Assembly (NCBI GenBank): GCA_009786295.1
Contig: WQTN01000144.1
Location: 1 to 40,589 of the forward strand
Source of the DNA: Methanomassiliicoccaceae archaeon
GTDB lineage: Archaea > Thermoplasmatota > Thermoplasmata > Methanomassiliicoccales > Methanomethylophilaceae
Direction: 5' to 3'
DNA length: 40,589 bases
Position 1 is the first letter of the stretch; every line of letters starts with the position of its first letter. This document shows, piece after piece, positions 16,441-23,166 of this stretch. Below the pieces are notes generated by a model. It was not told the origin of the DNA, did no database searches, and saw only the letters and a list, made by a program, of their open reading frames with translations. The translations under genes and the position numbers were made by a program.

Positions 16441-17181
16441 ATGATGTTGAAGAATTCTGACTCCATGTCCTTTGAGGACCTAGGAACCATATACCGGATG
16501 GAGAAAAAATCTAATACGGTATCGGCGGTCAGAAAGGATCTGTACCCTGCCATGGCGGGCCTGATCATAAGCATCAGAACAGAATATGAGAAACATCTTT
16601 CCGCCGATCCCGATTCGATAATATGCGAGGGTGTCAACCAGCGGCGCAAAAAAGCGATCCTGATGTCAAAAGAGATAACAGAGATCAGGATGGGAAAGAT
16701 AGCATCGCTCGCTCTCATAGGAGCAAGAGGCGGGCAGAACGCGGTCGACCATTTTACTCCCGAGGAAAGGACATATTACGACAGCATCCTCGACATCTCC
16801 AAAAAACATGTCGGGATAGTGGACCGGCTCAGCGGCAAGAAAAAGTTCGAACCTCCGGAAATAGACTCTGAACCTGCCGCCGAGAAGAAGGTCCCCGAGC
16901 CTGCTACGGTCAGAAAAAAGCCTGTTCCCGAACCGGCCGCCGAAGAGATGCCGGAGCCGGCTGCGGAGGAGGTGCCGGCGTGTGTGCCAGAAGAACCTGA
17001 TAAAAAAGAAACGGTGGAGGAAGAGATGGTCGTCATAAGAGTTTTGGAGGATCTTCCTCTGTTCTCAGGCCCGGACCGGAATTATGAGCTGTCCAAAGAA
17101 GACATCGTAAGAATGCCGAAGGGCATGGCAATGGCGCTTATCCGCAGAGAGAAAGCGGTAATGGTCAACCCCGGACCTTGA
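16441..17181 (+). CDS. gins51: GINS complex protein, Gins51/Gins15 type
   Basis: About 246 residues; GAGGTGATGATG gives several near-equal starts (16438 GTG, 16441, 16444). N-terminal helical A-domain (FEDLGTIYRMEKKSNTVSAVRKDLYPAMAGLIISI ... KASL-like IASLALIGARGG) is followed by a ~75-residue Pro/Glu/Ala-rich linker with repeated EPAAE units, then the small C-terminal B-domain VVIRVLEDLPLFSGPDRNYELSKEDIVRMPKGMAMALIRREKAV. That A-linker-B order is archaeal Gins51. GINS with MCM and GAN/Cdc45 makes the replicative helicase. The acidic-proline linker is longer than usual and low in complexity. The 3' end overlaps the convergent MBL gene by 17 bases. Confidence 0.88.
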   Translation: MMLKNSDSMSFEDLGTIYRMEKKSNTVSAVRKDLYPAMAGLIISIRTEYEKHLSADPDSIICEGVNQRRKKAILMSKEITEIRMGKIASLALIGARGGQNAVDHFTPEERTYYDSILDISKKHVGIVDRLSGKKKFEPPEIDSEPAAEKKVPEPATVRKKPVPEPAAEEMPEPAAEEVPACVPEEPDKKETVEEEMVVIRVLEDLPLFSGPDRNYELSKEDIVRMPKGMAMALIRREKAVMVNPGP

Positions 17182-17926
17182 TCGTTCTGGTGTCTCCGGG
17201 GAATTCTAGACAGTCGATAAAAAGTCTTTTCAGCCCGGTCATCTCCGCCGCCGTCTCCCTCGCAATATCCGGGGCATTGTTGGTCTTGCTGAGATGTGCC
17301 AGGAATATCTGTCTGTTGTCTCTCATTGTCCTTTTTAGCGCTTCGGCGCAATCTATGTTGGACAGGTGTCCTATGTCGCTTGCGATGAGTCTTTTCAGAT
17401 ACAGGGGGTAAGGGCCTTCCGCAAGCATCTTCTTGTCATAGTTGGACTCGATGACCGCGACATCCGCCTGTTTCAGCGCGTGCTCCACCTGGAATGTCAG
17501 TTTTCCCGTATCGGTGGCCACCAATGCCTTCTTATCATCCGCCTCGACAAAGAAAGCGTTCGGCTCCGCCGCATTGTGGGAGGTCGGGAGGGGAGTGATG
17601 TTCATGCTCCCGATGCAGAAGGACCCCATTGTCTTGATCTCTTCATGCTTGACGCTGCCGATGTCGCTGCATTCGAAGGTCGCCCTGTTGCAAAAGACCG
17701 GGATGTCGAACTTTCTCGATACGGGGCCTGCGCCGGAGATGTGGTCCACATGCTCATGCGTCACGAGAAGGGCTTTCAGCGACCTTTGGTCGATCCCTTC
17801 CTTTTCCATAAGGCCCATTATCCTTTTGCAACTGATCCCGGCATCTATCATTATGGCTTCATCATCTAACTGTATGACCGTGCAATTCCCGTCGCTTCCG
17901 CTTGCAAGGACATGTACCTCGAACAT
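17165..17926 (-). CDS. MBL-fold metal-dependent hydrolase (PhnP/YycJ-like)
   Basis: 253 residues. Zinc-binding THEHVDHISG near residue 56, the first strand VLASGSDGNCTVIQ, and later FLAHLSKTNN with the histidine typical of the YycJ/VicX subgroup of beta-lactamase-fold hydrolases. Such enzymes act as phosphodiesterases or 5'-3' exonucleases; the substrate cannot be fixed here. ATG 17926 follows the CBS protein stop by 5 bases, with GAGG in front, so both are in one operon. Its 3' end overlaps the end of gins51. Confidence 0.88.
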   Translation of the reverse strand: MFEVHVLASGSDGNCTVIQLDDEAIMIDAGISCKRIMGLMEKEGIDQRSLKALLVTHEHVDHISGAGPVSRKFDIPVFCNRATFECSDIGSVKHEEIKTMGSFCIGSMNITPLPTSHNAAEPNAFFVEADDKKALVATDTGKLTFQVEHALKQADVAVIESNYDKKMLAEGPYPLYLKRLIASDIGHLSNIDCAEALKRTMRDNRQIFLAHLSKTNNAPDIARETAAEMTGLKRLFIDCLEFPGDTRTIKVRG

Positions 17927-17931
17927 CGGCC

Positions 17932-18420
17932 TCAGATCTTTTTCTTGTAGATATAGAAAATTATGTCCGATCTTGACAGTATCCCTACCATTACTCCTTT
18001 CTCCAGGACCGGCAGGCGGTTCACGTTGAGGCTCATCATCTTCTTGAGGGCTTCGACTATCTTCTCATCCGGGGATGTGGTAAGAACGCTTCTTGTCATT
18101 ATGTCCTCGACCGTCATTTCCGATATTGCTTTGATGGTCTCCACAAGAGCAGGATCGTGGATGTCCCCGTCCATCGGCAGGCTGAGGAGGGAGCGGTTGG
18201 TCGTCGGATCATCATCGAGCTTCTTTTGATATTTGAGGATCAGCGCGAGGATGTCCTTCTCCGTTATCATTCCAATGACGTGATTCCTGTTGTCCACTAC
18301 CGGCGCGCCGGTAGAGTTGTCAACTGCAAACTTTATCGTGGCCCTTTTTACTGTGTCGGTCGGCTTGACTGTCGACACCTGGGTGGTCATTAGGTCCCTG
18401 ACCCGGAGTTCTGTCATCAT
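17932..18420 (-). CDS. Two-CBS-domain protein
   Basis: 162 residues made of a CBS pair: the first from VRDLMTTQVSTVKPTDTVKRA to GMITEKDILALIL, the second from TVEDIMTRSVLTTSPDEKIVEALKKMM to GILSRSDIIFYIY. Stand-alone CBS pairs bind adenine nucleotides and often signal energy state; the partner is not known. It is upstream of and probably co-transcribed with the MBL hydrolase. Two adjacent ATG codons are at the start. Confidence 0.9.
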   Translation of the reverse strand: MMTELRVRDLMTTQVSTVKPTDTVKRATIKFAVDNSTGAPVVDNRNHVIGMITEKDILALILKYQKKLDDDPTTNRSLLSLPMDGDIHDPALVETIKAISEMTVEDIMTRSVLTTSPDEKIVEALKKMMSLNVNRLPVLEKGVMVGILSRSDIIFYIYKKKI

Positions 18421-18495
18421 CTCCGGATATGCCCCCGAAGATTATAGGGTTTGTGTTCGCAGATCGTCGTACTTCTGAAAATATGAAACAGACAG

Positions 18496-18504
18496 TTTTA
18501 TCTA
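18496..18504 (+). promoter_or_regulatory. TATA box of the tRNA-Lys gene
   Basis: TTTTATCTA lies 26 bases before the first base of the mature tRNA, the usual distance for an archaeal tRNA promoter. Confidence 0.6.
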
Positions 18505-18529
18505 TCATTATGCAATCAAGAGGCGCACG

Positions 18530-18603
18530 GGGCCTGTAGCTCAGCTAGGTAGAGCGATCGACTCTTAATCGATCGGCCAAGGGTTCGAATCCCTTCAGGC
18601 CCG
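18530..18603 (+). tRNA. tRNA-Lys (anticodon CUU)
   Basis: Full cloverleaf by eye: acceptor stem GGGCCTG (18530-18536) with CAGGCCC (18596-18602), D-stem GCTC from 18539, anticodon stem ATCGA/TCGAT around loop CTCTTAA giving anticodon CTT, T-arm AAGGG-TTCGAAT-CCCTT (18579-18595), discriminator G at 18603. CCA is not encoded. There is no intron. Its 3' end (18591-18604) is repeated twice further right, so it is the target of integrated elements. Confidence 0.96.
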
Positions 18604-18604
18604 C
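18591..18604 (+). repeat. attL-like site: 3' end of tRNA-Lys
   Basis: The 14 bases CCCTTCAGGCCCGC cover the T-stem 3' strand, acceptor 3' strand and discriminator. An exact copy lies at 20421-20434 and a copy with one mismatch (G to A) at 24416-24429, all in the same orientation. This is the geometry of tyrosine-recombinase integration in tRNA genes. Confidence 0.7.
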
Positions 18605-18687
18605 CTGTTGGTTTTTTGGTTGTCTGGATTAGGCTCTATCAAGAACATTGATGTAAAAGTTCAAGGCAGGCATGCGTGCGACGATGA

Positions 18688-18936
18688 CGGATACGGGTTT
18701 CTTCTGTCGTTCTTGCCCGCGATGAATGGAGAACAATCACACAAGAAGAGAATCTTTGCAATATCGGGATACTGATCACAGAGAGATTAGCGGCAAATGG
18801 GCCCGATCAGTTCATGGCCGCAAGAGAAAGAGCTTTGAAACAGCCTGCAGAGTTGAAGTTGGATCCTTTGGAGCTTAGATCGATAGATGATAGGCCCAGG
18901 AAACTTCAGGAATTACACAACAGAAAAGCCTCATGA
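18688..18936 (+). pseudogene. Possible 3' remnant of a gene
   Basis: The plus strand is open from 18688 to TGA 18934-18936 (about 82 codons) without an ATG near its beginning. The translation is hydrophilic and helix-forming, with LARDEWRTITQEENL, then ILITERLAANG and a basic tail ending in HNRKAS. The composition fits the C-terminal part of a small DNA-binding or regulatory protein whose 5' part is lost, but I recognise no family. It may be a chance frame. Confidence 0.3.
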
Positions 18937-18996
18937 GACAACGATGATCCTCCGATAATAGGCCATTTGAGACTATACACTCTGCTGGTCGCGCAT

Positions 18997-19014
18997 ACAC
19001 ATGCCCGCATGTGT
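18997..19014. repeat. Perfect 8-bp inverted repeat
   Basis: ACACATGC-CC-GCATGTGT. A tight hairpin, 14 bases before a second one. Confidence 0.5.
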
Positions 19015-19027
19015 AAATCTCGGCCTA

Positions 19028-19044
19028 GCCCGATATTATCGGGC
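19028..19044. repeat. Perfect 7-bp inverted repeat
   Basis: GCCCGAT-ATT-ATCGGGC, just beyond the 3' end of the AAA ATPase gene; with the preceding hairpin it may end transcription of that gene or mark the element's inner boundary. Confidence 0.45.
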
Positions 19045-19067
19045 ATCGCGAATGCGTGAATAAAACC

Positions 19068-20176
19068 TCATTTTTTCTCAAACTTTGTTTGATAGCTTGA
19101 CCAGTGATTGATATGATCATCCATTCTTGTGAATATGAACGTAAGGCCGCTCGCCTCATATGTTATGGTATTATTAGATATAGACTTCAGACAATGGGGG
19201 CCCAGATTAAGTTCTTTCCAGTTCCAATCTTCCTCTTTCCTATCCCACATAAGGATACTTACTTCAAATTCCGACAGAATGTTGAGCCGATATTCGTCCT
19301 CAATGACAACTTCCTCTTTTTGACCATTTGGACCATCCACAAAAGATTTCCCATTTTTGTACACCTTTCCAATATATGTTCCATATACAGTTTCGGGCGT
19401 GATGTTGAGTATTTTGACGCATTCGAGCGGCTCTTCTTTATATCTATTCGATTCTTCGATAATTGCTTTTAGAACATCAAATGAGAATGAATCGTTGAGT
19501 ATGGTCTTGATACTCTTTATCTGATCAGTCCAGTTTTGATTGGTGAGATTCTCTTTACAGTATTGTTCAATCACATCGTCTCCTGCCCCGCAAAATTTGA
19601 TGTGATAGTAAACTCTTCCTGGCCTGTTCTGAAGATTTTCATTGATTTGTCCCGTCTCATTTGTAGTAAGAATGAAAAGTTTGTTGCCCTGAACCAACCC
19701 ATCAAATAGAGTTAGCAGCCCAGATTGAGATTTAGCATACTCGCCGTTGTCTTCAAACAATTTTTCAAACTCGTCCATGATAACACAGCATCTATCTGTT
19801 ATATTCTTCAAAAAGTCTCCAAGCATATCTGTTTCATACTGTTGAGCAATAACGATCGTCGGAATGCCTTTTTTATCAAAAGATCTGATACCTGCTCTGC
19901 GAGCAATGTTTTACCGCTACCTTTGCCGCCACTCAACAGAACCCCCATATTATTTGTTCTGGTTGCGAAAGTGTTTACAACCCTCTCCGCCATCTTAATC
20001 TGCGATCCATACACCTTTATTGGCAGAACAAACTCTGTTTTCTTTTCCAGATAAAACTGGTCAAGATTGATATCCCATTCAACATAATAGACTCCCTCGG
20101 GGAGTTTTTTCAATGCCTCGATGGCCCCATCGGCTCTCACCTCATATCGATTTTCTCTTTTAAGATATATACTCAT
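19068..20176 (-). CDS. Virus-type AAA ATPase, two frames joined by a -1 shift
   Basis: The start frame (ATG 20176, 122 codons, ending 19808) gives an N-terminal domain and Walker A in LLSGGKGSGKTLLAEQV. The rest (19826 down to 19068) is in the -1 frame and gives Walker B CCVIMDEFEKLF, a sensor-1-like LFILTTNE, the arginine of NRPGRVYYH and a C-terminal domain. Neither half alone is a full ATPase. Both frames meet at A AAA AAG (19874-19868, minus strand); a -1 slip there restores LIKKGIPTIVIAQQYETDML. The joined protein would be about 369 residues, resembling AAA ATPases of head-tail viruses. Either programmed frameshifting, a one-base homopolymer deletion, or a sequencing error; I cannot decide. 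Low GC and position inside the tRNA-Lys element suggest transfer. Confidence 0.7.
19868..19874 (-). promoter_or_regulatory. Slippery heptamer A AAA AAG
   Basis: In the zero frame the minus strand reads ATA AAA AAG GCA; slipping both tRNAs back one base gives AAA AAA then GGC, the frame of the downstream ATPase part. It is the same heptamer as in bacterial dnaX. An upstream Shine-Dalgarno-like stimulator or a strong downstream stem is not evident by eye, though ACGATCGT lies about 12 bases downstream. Confidence 0.45.
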
Positions 20177-20278
20177 TTAATCATCCGTCGTACTATAACG
20201 ATAATACGTATTTGTCTGCCGAATAAGTATCTTCGGGTTCTTTCAGAAGTCGTCTTTTTATATGGTTTTTTTATTCAA

Positions 20279-20434
20279 TTTGTTCACTCTCATGTTCACC
20301 TACATTCAACTCATGTCTGGCTGTTGTATGGCGATGATATGAAAGTGAATGAAATGAATACAGTGAACAGGAAATGTAATGCGTGAAAACCAAACAAAGG
20401 TTATGGGTTGGCAGTCAATTCCCTTCAGGCCCGC
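20279..20434 (+). repeat. Element right-end repeat, copy A (with att core 20421-20434)
   Basis: This ~155-base stretch matches 24289-24430: both begin TTTGTTC, share CTCATGTTCACCT, CTGGCTGTTGTATG and ACAGTGAACA, and end in GTTGGC(A/G)GTCAAT plus the tRNA 3' end and CTT. Copy A has the exact tRNA core. The shared block marks the right end of two related elements sitting one after the other. No gene is in it; it lies upstream of the ATPase gene. Confidence 0.75.
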
Positions 20435-20502
20435 TTTTTTGATAATACGCCAGCCAAGTGCAAAAATACATATTTTCTTTATGGGTTATGGTAAAATACA
20501 AC

Positions 20503-21072
20503 GTGGAAAACAGTATTGTACCATGCTACTTAACACCAGAGCAGAATGGCAGACTGGCCACAAGAGAACTATGATAAGAAAAATGAGGCCTGGTTGTTTT
20601 TCCCCTAAAAGCGTCTGGAGAAAATGCAATCTCATATAACGACGCCGTCGAAGAAGCCTTATGTTTTGGCTGGATCGACAGCACAGTAAGGTCGTTTTAG
20701 ATGAGAAACATAAAATCCAAAAGTTTTTACCGCGCAACCCTAAGAGCAGCTATTCACAAGCCCCAATATGGAGCGGCTTCGCTGGCTTTCAAACAAAGGG
20801 CTGATCCATCCGACACTCAAAGAGGGTGTTGCCAAAATATTGAGCAAATAATTCGTCTTTACAAAAGACATGCTCGAAGCCATCAAAGAAGATGAGTATG
20901 CATGGGCATACTTTCAACAATTTTCGGATTCATATAAAAAGATAAGAATTGCTTACATTGACGTTGCCCGTAAAAGACCTGATGAATTTGCGAGATGTAT
21001 AAACAAATTCATGAGAAGCCGAGGAATGGGAAATTAACCCCTGGTCATGGTAGTTTGGACAAGCATTATTGA
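20503..21072 (+). pseudogene. Broken YdeI/OmpD-associated family gene
   Basis: Translating in shifting frames recovers nearly the whole protein encoded intact at 28057-28626: VENSIVPC, NTRAEWQ, NEAWLFFP, LKASGENAISYNDAVEEA LCFGWIDSTV, ERLRWLSNKGLIHPTLKEGV, YFQQFSDSYKKIRIAYIDVA, RKRPDEFAR, and the end PGHGSLDKHY before TGA 21070-21072. Visible damage: a one-base deletion near 20595, another near 20690, a loss or shift near 20770, an in-frame TAA near 20850 and a shift near 21035. It starts just after right-end repeat A, so it was either carried in with the second element or was host DNA caught between elements. Confidence 0.88.
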
Positions 21073-21211
21073 TACAATGTCTGATTTGTGTAGCAATCAG
21101 ATAGATAAAACCTTAGCTTGACACTTGACTCAGACATACCTCTACAGATGTGTAATTCATACATTATTCTAAAAGGACAAAGGACGGTGGAATCTTTGAA
21201 TGGGGTGCAGT

Positions 21212-21697
21212 TTATATTCTCTGGCCCCGACCAATAAATTGATTTATTTCATTATCACTAATGTTCTTTCTTTGTAACACCATGCAATCTATGAATTCCA
21301 CGTAATATAGTTCTCGCTTTGTTTCCATATCTTCTGCCGAACAAACAATGAGAATCTCCAAAGGTGCTTTAATATCCTCATCATCAAAGGATATGCAATC
21401 ACCTGAAATATTACCTGCATCTATCCTAAACAATGTTTTAGGATTTAGGCTAAGATTTTCCTCAATTATTGCAACATGTGTTCCTCCATGTTTATAACGG
21501 ATAGAAACTGATGCGTTTTTTGCTGTTTTCATACCTCTATTTGTTATGTTTAATATTAATTCGGCCTCAATAAGCTCCAAATCCATAACGAGTTTGGGCC
21601 TCAAATACCAATCCCTCAGCGCTTGCCCATAAATCCCTATTAGTGCCCCCATAGTTGTTGAGACAAAAATCAAAACTATGTATGCCCAATCTTCCAA
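21212..21697 (-). CDS. Membrane-anchored protein, unknown function
   Basis: 161 residues. One N-terminal membrane segment (about 6-26, YIVLIFVSTTMGALIGIYGQ) then a soluble part of beta character: LVMDLELIEAELILNITNRGMKTAKNASVSIRYKH looks like the first strands of an immunoglobulin-like fold (CARDB-like), followed by an acidic stretch (FDDEDIKAPLEILIVCSAED). No catalytic motif. AT-rich codon use matches the rest of the element. I do not recognise the family. The ATG at 21697 is just after the stop of a small upstream frame (21702-21884), which might be part of the same transcript. Confidence 0.6.
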   Translation of the reverse strand: MEDWAYIVLIFVSTTMGALIGIYGQALRDWYLRPKLVMDLELIEAELILNITNRGMKTAKNASVSIRYKHGGTHVAIIEENLSLNPKTLFRIDAGNISGDCISFDDEDIKAPLEILIVCSAEDMETKRELYYVEFIDCMVLQRKNISDNEINQFIGRGQRI

Positions 21698-21701
21698 ATA
21701 A

Positions 21702-21884
21702 TCATCTCTTTTTTAATTCAAATAGCATCTTGATAGTATTTGTGTTCCTGCCTTGTCTAAGTTGATGTATGTGCCCGTACATTAAGTAGCCTCCGATAAT
21801 CATCGATTGAAGAAGTTGTTTTATTAATCTGGCTCTGACAAGTCGTCTAACTGATATTCCGCAAATAATAAGCTGATATGTCAA
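21702..21884 (-). CDS. Doubtful small ORF (60 codons, TTG start)
   Basis: Encodes a basic 60-residue peptide beginning TTG 21884, which overlaps the stop of a 28-codon frame upstream and ends 4 bases before the next gene. No motif; the spacing to both neighbours is the only reason to list it. May be untranslated leader. Confidence 0.25.
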   Translation of the reverse strand: MTYQLIICGISVRRLVRARLIKQLLQSMIIGGYLMYGHIHQLRQGRNTNTIKMLFELKKR

Positions 21885-21967
21885 TGATTTTCTGCATTAT
21901 GCGGAGGCGGGTACCCGCGCATAGTATTGCCGCCGCCAAATTTTGGAACCCCTCCCATTTCCACCAT
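21881..21967 (-). CDS. Possible 28-residue Gly/Pro-rich peptide
   Basis: ATG 21967 to TGA 21883-21881 encodes a peptide with GGVPKFGGGNTMRGYPPPHN. It contains the perfect 12-base palindrome GCGGGTACCCGC (21907-21918). The high local GC against the AT-rich element and the coding-like composition suggest either a micropeptide or the tail of a lost gene. Confidence 0.25.
   Translation of the reverse strand: MVEMGGVPKFGGGNTMRGYPPPHNAENH
21907..21918. repeat. Perfect 12-base palindrome
   Basis: GCGGGTACCCGC; the pairing can be extended with flanking TGCG/CGCA after a 3-base bulge. It stands out as a GC island in an AT-rich surrounding. Confidence 0.45.
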
Positions 21968-22097
21968 TGTGTCTATTTCATATATCAATATGATTTCAAT
22001 TTTATGCAATATTTTGGTACCGGTAAATCTTAAGTTTACATACTATCAAGTTTATACTCTACTACAAAAAAATTACAATGGAGTATATTGATTTAAA

Positions 22098-22676
22098 ATG
22101 CCAACTGTCAAAAAGGAGGAACTTGGTCAAGAACATTTGCTTGTTCTATATGCAGTTAGCAAAGCCCCAAATGGAGTACAAACAAAGACTCACTATCAAA
22201 AAATGATGTATATTGTTCTGAAGATTTTGGGAAATGATCCTAAAACTGGCGCAGGGTATCGGCCCCATCATTTTGGCCCATATAGTGCAATGGTTGACAG
22301 CTGGAGAGACGAACTGATCAACACAGGATATTTGGTAAAAAATAGCGCTGAGCGAATACGAATAGAACCGCAAGTTAAAAATGATATAGATAAAATTGTT
22401 TTAAAAGATGATCTTACGATGATGAAAATTAATGAAAGCGTGAAGTTTATTAGTTCGCTTTCATATGATGAGTTGCTTCTCTATATTTACTCAGACGATG
22501 TCCAAAAAGGAGAGGGAATGTCTGATAATTCTGACGAAAAGAATAGGATATTTGGAAATCGCCTTACTATAGCAACTAATATGGTAAAAACCGGTAAAGT
22601 TTCTATTGCAAGAGGTGCAGAACTTGCCGACATAGATGTGATGACATTTAGAGAAGGCCTCAATGGGAAGTCCTAA
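22098..22676 (+). CDS. Antitoxin-like protein: YwgA/SocA-type winged helix plus UPF0175 tail
   Basis: 192 residues. The N-terminal ~90 residues (LVLYAVSKAPNGVQTKTHYQKMMYIVLK ... YRPHHFGPYSAMVDSWRDELINTGYLV) read like the YwgA/DUF4065-type winged helix, where 'K(L/M)xY' and 'YxxxxFGPYS' are marks. The C-terminal ~45 residues (NRLTIATNMVKTGKVSIARGAELADIDVMTFREGL) match the UPF0175 helix-turn-helix of antitoxins, with GK(V/L)S..RAAELA. The next gene, with which it overlaps or abuts, encodes a PIN protein of the type paired with UPF0175. I infer it neutralises that toxin and represses its own promoter (AT-rich region 22010-22075). Confidence 0.7.
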   Translation: MPTVKKEELGQEHLLVLYAVSKAPNGVQTKTHYQKMMYIVLKILGNDPKTGAGYRPHHFGPYSAMVDSWRDELINTGYLVKNSAERIRIEPQVKNDIDKIVLKDDLTMMKINESVKFISSLSYDELLLYIYSDDVQKGEGMSDNSDEKNRIFGNRLTIATNMVKTGKVSIARGAELADIDVMTFREGLNGKS

Positions 22677-22677
22677 T

Positions 22678-23166
22678 ATGTCAACAATAAAGATAATGGA
22701 CACATGCACATTAATCAATGTATTTGACATGATTGACCTTGACCTCAGTAGCTGCCTGCAAGGGTATCAAATAGTTGTGACTGATCATGTGGTCTCAGAA
22801 TATACGAGAAAAATACCGAGGTCGATTCCAAAATGTCTGTCGGTTGTAGGAATGAATGCGACAGATTTGCTACTAATGAATGAAATGGAATTTATGTTTC
22901 CACAGTTAGGAATCGGTGAGAGGTCAGTCTTTGTTTTCGCATTGGGGGTGGCTCTGAGGGGACATAAAGTTGTTGTTTTAAGTGATGATAAGAGTGCAGT
23001 TAAGAAATTTTCCAACACAGCAAAAGAAAAAGCCATGTCAGAAAGATTTCCTGGATCTGAAAATATTGTGTGGGGCGACACCCTATCGTTACTCGATAAA
23101 TTTGTGGAAAAGGGGAAGATTACTCGTACACAATCAAACCAAGCATACAAGATAATTAAGAATTAA
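22678..23166 (+). CDS. PIN-domain ribonuclease toxin (DUF3368-like)
   Basis: 162 residues from ATG 22678 (one base after the antitoxin stop); an in-frame ATG at 22663 would overlap the antitoxin by 14 bases. Acidic active-site residues are visible in order: IMDTCTLINV, VVTDHVVSEY, GIGERSVFVFALGVA and VVLSDDKSAVKKF. These are the four PIN signatures, and the GERS/SDD pattern is that of the DUF3368 group, which is found with UPF0175 antitoxins. Expected role: an RNA-cleaving toxin kept silent by the upstream protein. It meets the next gene tail to tail at a shared TTAATT. Confidence 0.8.
   Translation: MSTIKIMDTCTLINVFDMIDLDLSSCLQGYQIVVTDHVVSEYTRKIPRSIPKCLSVVGMNATDLLLMNEMEFMFPQLGIGERSVFVFALGVALRGHKVVVLSDDKSAVKKFSNTAKEKAMSERFPGSENIVWGDTLSLLDKFVEKGKITRTQSNQAYKIIKN

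Larger units (their letters stand above)
18605..19067. other. Element left end, no intact gene
   Basis: Roughly 460 bases after the tRNA with no convincing full gene. It holds an open plus-strand frame without start (18688-18936) and two small perfect hairpins (18997-19014 and 19028-19044). I see no integrase fragment here. Confidence 0.5.

Noticed and set aside
18605..19067. Integrase fragment next to the tRNA
   Set aside because: I looked for the R...HxxR...Y pattern of tyrosine recombinases on both strands and saw none; only an unassigned open stretch and hairpins are present.
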